From: an uncultured Collinsella sp.
Lineage (GTDB): Bacteria > Actinomycetota > Coriobacteriia > Coriobacteriales > Coriobacteriaceae
Length of the DNA stretch: 18,076 nucleotides
NCBI GenBank assembly: GCA_900552395.1
Contig: URZJ01000013.1
Span: 1 to 18,076, forward strand
Reading direction: 5' to 3'
Of this stretch, positions 13,362-18,076 are shown piece after piece. Position 1 is the first letter of the stretch. Each line of letters starts with the position of its first letter. The notes beneath the pieces are model-generated. The model had not been told where the DNA came from, searched no databases, and saw only the letters and a program-made list of their open reading frames with translations. A program made the position numbers and the translations under genes.

Positions 13362-14819
13362 TTACATCAGGCCAAAGAGGTGGAACCAGGCGGCCTCGAC
13401 CAGCACGACGATAAAGACGACCACAGTGAGGGGAATGCCCATGCGCATAGCCTCTTTGGAGGTGTAGCCGCCGGCGTCCTTGCCTTCGCCGATAAGGATC
13501 GGCAGGTTATGGAACGGCAGGATGTAGTGGATGTTGATGGACGTGAAGACGATGAGCGCCACGGCGAGCGGGCTCACGCTGGAGCCGGCCGCGAAGCTGA
13601 TGAACGCCGGCACGCACACGCCGAGCACGGCCATGACCGAGCCCATGAACATATGGATAACCATGGAGAGCGCGGCGACAAGCAGGGCGAACAGGAAGAT
13701 GTTCTCGGGCACGGAGCTGGGGAGCACGACATCGGCGATCCAGGCGTTCATACCGGTGGCACCGCCCACGGAACCCACGGCCATGGCGGCCGTCAGGAAC
13801 ATGAGGGACTTGATGTCGACGGCGTTCCAGCTGGCAGGAGTGAGAACCTCGCCGATGATGGGCATGGCGAGGCAGACGCCGATGGCCAGGGTGACCCAGC
13901 CGATGTAATCGCCCGAGACGGTGAGCCACAGCGCGATGGCGATGACAAGCCACACGATGGTGCGAATCTCCTTGACGGAGAGCTTGCCGAGCGCGGCCTG
14001 CTTGGCCACGATCTGCTCGCGATCGTAGACGAGCTCCTTGCTGGGCTTAAAGAGGAAGAGGCCCAGGAACAGGGTGCACAGCAGCGCGACCAGCATAGGC
14101 ACGCTCATGTACAGGAACCAGTCGACAAAGGACGGGCTCATGCCGCCGGCCTCGGCGCTGTACTGCGCAACGAGCGGGTTGAGCGTGGAGTCGCCTGTCA
14201 GGAAGAACATGGAGCCCGGCGCGGCTGCGGCAAACACGAGGAAGCCGAGCTTGCCGCGGTCGTCGTCACCGTAGCCGGCGGACTCGGCGATGACCGAGAC
14301 GACGGCGAGGATGAGGAAGGCGCGGGGGAACGGATGCGGGATCAGCAGCGACAGCACAAAGGTGAGCGCGAAGATCGAGATGATGAGCGACTTGGCATCG
14401 CGCACGAACTTGAGCATAAACGCATAGGCGATGCGCTCGCCCAGGCCCGACTCCTTGACCGCGCTGGCGATGAGGTAGGCGCCGATGACGAGCCACATGG
14501 TGGCTTTGGTCCACGAGCTAAACGTGGAGGCGACCGTCGCCGAGATGCTCGCGGCGCCCGTGTCGTCCACGCACACCTTGAACAGAACGAGCAGCGCGCA
14601 ATAGAGCAGGCCCACAAAGCCCGGCTGTGCCACGCCACACGCCCAGAACACCACCGTGGCGAGCGTCAACGCCAGACAGGTCTGACCGCCGACCGTAAGC
14701 TCGACCGTCGAGCTCAGCTCCGCCAAAGGAAGAAACTTCACTAGCAAAAAGACAACGATACCCAGCACAAAGCCAATTTCGCGCTTGGTGATCTTAAACG
14801 CCTTCTTTTCCGCTTCCAT
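13362..14819 (-). CDS. DASS/SLC13-type anion transporter (sodium:carboxylate symporter family)
   Basis: A 485-residue integral membrane protein with about 11-13 hydrophobic segments and the two-repeat layout of the divalent anion:Na+ symporter / ion transporter superfamily. Marks include TKATMWLVIGAYLIASAVKESG in the first half, FLTGDSTLNPLVAQYS (an SNT-like motif variant, near the usual substrate site), and a second-half hairpin region with GSVGGATGMNAWIA. The ATG at 14819 follows AAGGTGGGGAG; the longer start at 14870 is rejected because it runs through the leader terminator. Family members move dicarboxylates, citrate or sulfate. Placed directly before the LpdC-like gene, it probably imports the aromatic acid, or exchanges substrate and product, by inference from context. 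Confidence 0.82.
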   Translation of the reverse strand: MEAEKKAFKITKREIGFVLGIVVFLLVKFLPLAELSSTVELTVGGQTCLALTLATVVFWACGVAQPGFVGLLYCALLVLFKVCVDDTGAASISATVASTFSSWTKATMWLVIGAYLIASAVKESGLGERIAYAFMLKFVRDAKSLIISIFALTFVLSLLIPHPFPRAFLILAVVSVIAESAGYGDDDRGKLGFLVFAAAAPGSMFFLTGDSTLNPLVAQYSAEAGGMSPSFVDWFLYMSVPMLVALLCTLFLGLFLFKPSKELVYDREQIVAKQAALGKLSVKEIRTIVWLVIAIALWLTVSGDYIGWVTLAIGVCLAMPIIGEVLTPASWNAVDIKSLMFLTAAMAVGSVGGATGMNAWIADVVLPSSVPENIFLFALLVAALSMVIHMFMGSVMAVLGVCVPAFISFAAGSSVSPLAVALIVFTSINIHYILPFHNLPILIGEGKDAGGYTSKEAMRMGIPLTVVVFIVVLVEAAWFHLFGLM

Positions 14820-14872
14820 CTCCCCACCTTTCTTGTTGGGGGCGCTCCGGATTCGCAGCCACGTTGCCACTT

Positions 14873-14903
14873 AAAAAGGGGCGCCCGTTATCGGACACCC
14901 CTT
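14873..14903 (-). terminator. Rho-independent terminator in the transporter 5' leader
   Basis: On the minus strand a 12-bp stem (AAGGGGTGTCCG pairing with CGGGCGCCCCTT, two G-U pairs) with loop ATAA is followed directly by TTTTT. It is the best intrinsic terminator in the window. It lies 160 bases after the stop of the upstream Nudix-fusion gene but only 53 bases before the transporter ATG, with no promoter visible in between. It may end the upstream transcript or attenuate the downstream operon. Confidence 0.8.
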
Positions 14904-14970
14904 ACGTTGCGCTGTGTTGCGGCAATACAGTCAAGCGGGATTTTTGGATGAGAAGCGATCCTCTGGGCAA

Positions 14971-15035
14971 AAACCGTCACAACATTCGACGCTTTTCCTC
15001 GTTTTCGAGATTTTCATCGAATGTTGTGACGGTTT
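14971..15035. repeat. 65-bp inverted repeat, copy 3
   Basis: Perfect 19-base arms AAACCGTCACAACATTCGA (14971-14989) and complement (15017-15035). The 27-base centre is identical to that of 2079-2105. The whole element differs from copy 1 by one base. It directly abuts a degenerate 31-bp palindrome, 2 bases away. Confidence 0.88.
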
Positions 15036-15037
15036 GG

Positions 15038-15068
15038 ATATGGCAAAGGGACTGTACCTTTGTTACAT
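15038..15068. repeat. Degenerate 31-bp palindrome, copy 4, overlapping the Nudix-fusion stop
   Basis: It matches the ATGTGACAAAGGGAC family with four substitutions, two in each arm. On the minus strand ATG TAA forms the last Met codon and stop of the fusion gene. TAA in place of TGA shows that the stop function survived a base change that weakened the palindrome. Confidence 0.75.
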
Positions 15069-16010
15069 AGCGAGGGCCGTACGGATGGATGGGTCGCTGA
15101 GTGCCTCGCGGAGCCAGGGGGCCAGCTGCTCGGGGTGACCCTGCAGGTAGCCTTTGAGCTCGGACGGGGCCACGCGACGCACCTCCGAGATCTCCTCTTG
15201 GTTGATATGCAGCTCACCCGGCTCAACATGAGCTGCGTAGACCTCGCACCACTCGCACTCGCAGCGGCCGTCGCCGTGGTCCTCGCGGTACACCACGTGT
15301 CCGAGGTGCTTGAGCTGATCGGGCTCGCGCGTGATGCCAAGTTCTTCGTTGATGCGACGCGCCGTGGCGGCCGCGACGCCTTCTCCGGGGAGCGGATGGC
15401 CGGCGCAACCGTCGGCAAGCACCCCACCCCAAAGGCGCTTGAGCTTGCTGCGACGACAGAGCAGCAGGCGCGCGTCTTCGCCCTGGCCCTCGACCAGCAG
15501 CGTCAGAAATGCCTGATGCAGGATGCCCTCGCCGGTATGGGCCTCGATGCGGTCAACGGATCCGAGCGTCTCGCCGGTCGCGGCATCGACCGCCACGACC
15601 TCGGCACCTGCGCCGCCCTCATCCCAGCCGGCGCGCAGGATGCGCGTGGCGACCTCCTCGAGCGCGGCGATGAGTTCCTTGGTGGTGTCGAGCACGCGCT
15701 GCAGGTCGTCCTTGCTCGCCCGCTCGACATGAAAACCTGTGCTCGCCGTAACGGGCACGCCAAAGCGTGTGGCCAGCGCCGCCGCGATATCGTGCGCCGG
15801 GATTTCGTCTCGATGGCACGGAACGGCCAGGATGCTCACCGTCGCCGTACGGCCGGGCTCGGGGCGCGGAATGGCCTGCGCCGTGGCGCCCAGGTGCGCG
15901 TACTCCGGCGAGCAAGCGTACACCGCCATGCCCCGCGGCGTCACCGTCAGCTGGGCCTCGAGCGCAAACTTGCCCTCGCCCACCGCAACCTTTGTCGTGT
16001 GCATACCCAT
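15063..16010 (-). CDS. Fusion of LpdD-like prenylated-flavin chaperone domain and IPP-isomerase-like Nudix domain
   Basis: A 315-residue two-domain protein. Residues about 5-120 resemble the LpdD family associated with LpdC-type decarboxylases: YAHLGATAQAIPRP (37-50), TVSILAVPCHRDEIP (57-71), TGFHVERASKDDLQ (91-104). Residues about 135-310 are a Nudix domain of isopentenyl-diphosphate isomerase type: HTGEGILHQAF (His158, His165), AGHPLPGE with His205, a Nudix box from Gly204 to Ile226 (Glu210, Arg218-Arg219, Glu222-Glu223), and ECEWCEVYAA with Glu251 and Glu253. These match the metal ligands of E. coli Idi. The catalytic Cys before GHP is Ala203, with Cys202 beside it. The ATG at 16010 follows AGGAG; the upstream extension crosses the promoter. 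It heads the transporter-lpdC-ubiX cluster. Likely role: supplying a prenyl donor to UbiX, maturing UbiD, or both (inference). Confidence 0.8.
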   Translation of the reverse strand: MGMHTTKVAVGEGKFALEAQLTVTPRGMAVYACSPEYAHLGATAQAIPRPEPGRTATVSILAVPCHRDEIPAHDIAAALATRFGVPVTASTGFHVERASKDDLQRVLDTTKELIAALEEVATRILRAGWDEGGAGAEVVAVDAATGETLGSVDRIEAHTGEGILHQAFLTLLVEGQGEDARLLLCRRSKLKRLWGGVLADGCAGHPLPGEGVAAATARRINEELGITREPDQLKHLGHVVYREDHGDGRCECEWCEVYAAHVEPGELHINQEEISEVRRVAPSELKGYLQGHPEQLAPWLREALSDPSIRTALAM

Positions 16011-16050
16011 GGGATCTCCTGTCGCCCGCGATGTACCTGAGACCATTTTC

Positions 16051-16091
16051 GCCTGTATTGCGACTATACAGGCAAGCGCAGCCTGCGACAA
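16051..16091 (-). promoter_or_regulatory. Promoter of the LpdD-Nudix fusion gene with an operator over the -10 box
   Basis: On the minus strand TTGTCG (16091-16086) and TATAGT (16068-16063) are 17 bases apart. An inverted repeat GCCTGTAT-N7-ATACAGGC (16051-16073, perfect 8-base arms) covers the -10 box and the start region. This is the layout of a repressor operator. Transcription would start near 16056, giving a leader of about 46 bases. The regulator is unknown; the MerR protein at 10010-10879 is one candidate. Confidence 0.6.
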
Positions 16092-16171
16092 AGGGGGCAG
16101 GCACCTGACTCGTTCTGTTAGAGTTGCAGGGATTGAATCCCGCTTATTCATGCGACATTGGAGTGACAACC

Positions 16172-17393
16172 TTGACCGCCGCAACCACGCCTAAAAGTAA
16201 GTCAACCGCCGCCGCGCTCTCCCCCGCGCGCACCAGGCTCTGCCTGGCGCTGCTCGTGCTGCTGGGATTCTCGCTCGGCTGCTCCGAGTTCGTGGTCATC
16301 GGCATCGAAAGTGACTTGGCGACGGAACTCGGCATATCGCTTGCCGCTGCGGGCCAGCTCATCAGCGTTTTTGCACTGGTCTACGCCATCGCGACGCCGG
16401 TGCTTGCGCTCAGCACGGGGCGCTTCCGTCGTTACCAGCTGCTCGTGTGCTACAGCATTATCTTTGTGCTCGGCAATCTGGTCATGGCGTTGGCGCCCAA
16501 CTTCCAGGTACTGTTTATCTCGCGCATTGTCCTGGGATCCGTCTCGGGCGCACTGCTCGCCGTGGGCGTGACGTACATCCCCGAGCTGCTGTCCCCGCAG
16601 CAAACTTCGCTTGCCATCTCGGTCGTGTACGGCGCGTTTTCCGTGGCGATGGTCTTTGTGACCTCGATTGGCAAGTTTGTGGCCGACACGCTCGACTGGC
16701 ACGTGGCCATGTACGGTACGCTGACCTTTGCCGTTTTGATCTGCGGAGCGCTCGTGGCGTTTATGCCGCGCGCCGGACAGACCGACGAACCCGCTACCTT
16801 CCGCGAGCAGGCGGGTCTGCTACGCGAACCGAGCATCATCACCGGCATGCTCATCTTTTTGTTTGGCGTGGGATCGGTCTATGTGTTCTACGGCTACGTG
16901 ACGCCTTATCTTGAGCAGGTGCTGGGCATGGGCACTGTTCAGGCGAGCACCACGCTTATGGCCTACGGCGTGTTCTGCCTGATCTCGAACATCCTGGGCG
17001 GATGGATCGACGCACGTTTTGGCATGAAGGCACTGCTTGTGACGTTTGTGCTGCAGGCTGCGGCGTTGCTCGGGCTGCACCATGCCGCTCGCGCTGGTCT
17101 TTGTCTTTAGCTTGGCGCTGCTCATGTACCTGTTCTCAGTCTCGTGCATCACACACTTTATGGACGTGGCACGCAGCCGCCATCCCAAATCGATGGTACT
17201 CGCGAGCTCGGTAGAACCCATGGCGTTTAACGTCGGCATTTCGTTTGGCACCGCAGTGGGCGGCGCCGTGGTGAGCAGCGTTGGCATTGCCTACGTTGGC
17301 GCGGTTGGTGTCGCGTTCTCGCTTGTGGCCTGGGCGCTTACGCTGGTGACGATTAAGCTGGCTCGCTGGGAGCGCAAGCGGGCGAGGGCGTAA
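16172..17393 (+). pseudogene. MFS exporter (DHA1-type), frameshifted
   Basis: A 12-helix major facilitator transporter related to drug and sugar efflux proteins (AraJ/Cmx-like). Helix 1 contains GFSLGCSEFVVIG, followed by the usual A-loop region TGRFRRYQLL and a motif-C-like VYGAFSVAMVF. The best start is TTG at 16172, with GGAG eight bases upstream; no in-frame ATG has a ribosome binding site. The frame is open for about 304 codons, then ends at a TAG at 17108 after ten unrelated residues. The remaining helices continue one frame over from about 17088 (TMPLALVFVFSLALL) to 17393. One extra base near 17085-17090 explains this; repaired, the protein is about 406 residues, normal for the family. 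It is a true frameshift or a sequence error. The substrate is unknown. Confidence 0.85.
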
Positions 17394-17444
17394 GCGCAGA
17401 TGCGATACTCGAGCTCGATGATGGCGATCGAAAGGAAACCGCAT

Positions 17445-17891
17445 ATGCAACGTGTACTGTTTATCTGCCATGGGAACATCTGCCGCTCGACGATGGCTGA
17501 GTCAGTGCTTACCGAGCTCGTGCGCCGCGCTGGGCGCGAGGGCGAGTTTGCCATTGATTCCGCTGCGACGTCGACCGAGGAGATTGGCAACCCGCCGCAT
17601 CATGGCACTGTTGCCAAGCTGCGCGAGGTCGGGATTCCCGTCGTTGCCCACCGCGCGCGCCAGGTGCGTCGCGCGGAGTATGGCGACTGGGATCACATTG
17701 TCTATATGGATGCTGAGAACGCGCGCGGCCTGCGTCGCATCTTTGGCGACGACCCCGACGACAAGATTACGCGCTTGCTCGATTGGACCGAGCGCCCCGG
17801 CGACGTGGCCGATCCCTGGTACACCGGCAACTTCGATGCCACCTACCGCGACGTGCTCGACGGTTGCACTGCTATGCTCGAGCAGCTGTAA
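17445..17891 (+). CDS. Low-molecular-weight protein tyrosine phosphatase
   Basis: A 148-residue cytoplasmic phosphatase. The N-terminal P-loop is VLFICHGNICRST, the CX5R signature with nucleophile Cys8 and Arg14. The general-acid loop is DPWYTG with Asp123. Length is typical. I chose the ATG at 17445 because AAAGGA precedes it; the longer reading from 17400 lacks a site. It starts 51 bases after the MFS gene and may be cotranscribed. In bacteria such enzymes dephosphorylate tyrosine kinases of capsule synthesis or other proteins; no kinase or polysaccharide gene is seen here, so its partner is unknown. Confidence 0.93.
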   Translation: MQRVLFICHGNICRSTMAESVLTELVRRAGREGEFAIDSAATSTEEIGNPPHHGTVAKLREVGIPVVAHRARQVRRAEYGDWDHIVYMDAENARGLRRIFGDDPDDKITRLLDWTERPGDVADPWYTGNFDATYRDVLDGCTAMLEQL

Positions 17892-17893
17892 TC

Positions 17894-17939
17894 GATGAAA
17901 TGCAGAGTTTTTAGAGCCACAAATCGGATGAAATGCAGA
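17894..17939. repeat. Direct repeat of GATGAAATGCAGA after the phosphatase gene
   Basis: The 13-mer occurs at 17894-17906 and 17927-17939, period 33, beginning three bases after the stop codon. The spacers differ. There is no coding potential. Confidence 0.7.
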
Positions 17940-18011
17940 AATTTGACCTTACTCGCGCACAGAACAACGACGACAACGCCTAAGCGTAGGCATAAGCGAA
18001 GTCGGAATTCC

Positions 18012-18070
18012 CATATACAAATCGAGCGTGGTTTTTCTCCCGCATATAAATCGAGCGTGGATTTTCTCCC
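18012..18070. repeat. Two direct repeats of an AAATCGAGCGTGG unit at the window end
   Basis: Units 18012-18041 and 18043-18070 share CATATA, AAATCGAGCGTGG and TTTTCTCCC, differing by a two-base deletion and one substitution. The array may continue beyond the window. The rest of 17940-18011 shows nothing I recognise. Confidence 0.75.
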
Positions 18071-18076
18071 ACTTTG

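Noticed and set aside
13299..14744. A 481-codon open frame on the plus strand opposite the transporter
   Set aside because: It is highly charged low-complexity sequence, antisense to clear transmembrane segments; no domain is recognisable.
16129..16141. GGGATT-G-AATCCC palindrome upstream of the MFS gene
   Set aside because: It is short and not placed against a convincing promoter, so I did not call it an operator.
17085..17110. Programmed ribosomal frameshift in the MFS gene
   Set aside because: There is no slippery heptamer or downstream pseudoknot evident, and MFS exporters are not known to use one; a simple indel is the simpler reading.
18012..18070. Possible CRISPR repeats at the window end
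   Set aside because: The two units are adjacent with no spacers and there are no cas genes.

Overview
The window looks like the chromosome of a high-GC, anaerobic, gut-type Actinomycetota, most likely class Coriobacteriia and probably Collinsella. The basis is the GC-rich codon use, strong AAAGGAG-type ribosome binding sites, PTS and amidohydrolase content, and short intergenic palindromes (core ATGTGACAAAGGGAC) that I associate with Collinsella genomes. The genus is an inference from memory, not a search result. I see no rRNA, tRNA, CRISPR array, transposase or phage gene.

Layout. (1) 96-1974, minus strand: an aldose 1-epimerase-like protein and a membrane-anchored acidic hypothetical. (2) 2008-2372: a gene-free stretch with two long inverted repeats and one 31-bp palindrome. 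(3) 2373-3269, plus strand: a LysR regulator, converging through a strong hairpin on a minus-strand operon. (4) 8405-3329, minus strand: a degenerate family-2 amidohydrolase, two paralogous neutral-ceramidase-like proteins, and a glucose-family PTS EIIBC gene broken by one in-frame TAG. A sigma70-type promoter with an upstream T-N11-A box heads this operon. (5) 8550-9866: an AAA_14/DUF4143 ATPase with two covarying inverted repeats upstream. (6) 10010-10879: a MerR regulator. (7) 16010-10960, minus strand: a UbiX/UbiD aromatic-acid decarboxylation cluster. (8) 16172-17891, plus strand: a frameshifted MFS exporter and a low-molecular-weight protein tyrosine phosphatase. (9) 17892-18076: short direct repeats, no gene.

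The most interesting system is region 7. In transcription order it encodes an unusual fusion of an LpdD-like prenylated-flavin chaperone domain to a type-1 IPP-isomerase-like Nudix domain, a DASS/SLC13-type anion transporter, an LpdC-type (gallate/protocatechuate-like) UbiD decarboxylase and a UbiX flavin prenyltransferase. UbiX needs a dimethylallyl (pyro)phosphate donor to make prFMN and UbiD needs prFMN. A protein joining prFMN handling to an isoprenoid-diphosphate Nudix domain would therefore link cofactor precursor supply to enzyme maturation. The transporter could import the aromatic acid. The cluster also carries structured RNA candidates: a terminator in the transporter leader, a hairpin just before the ubiD-type gene, a stop codon inside a hairpin loop, and a long coaxial hairpin before ubiX.

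A second theme is repeats at gene ends. Three of the four 31-bp palindromes supply the last Met codon and the stop codon of the gene they follow. Two genes (PTS EIIBC and the MFS exporter) each carry a single inactivating lesion, suggesting recent gene decay or assembly error.
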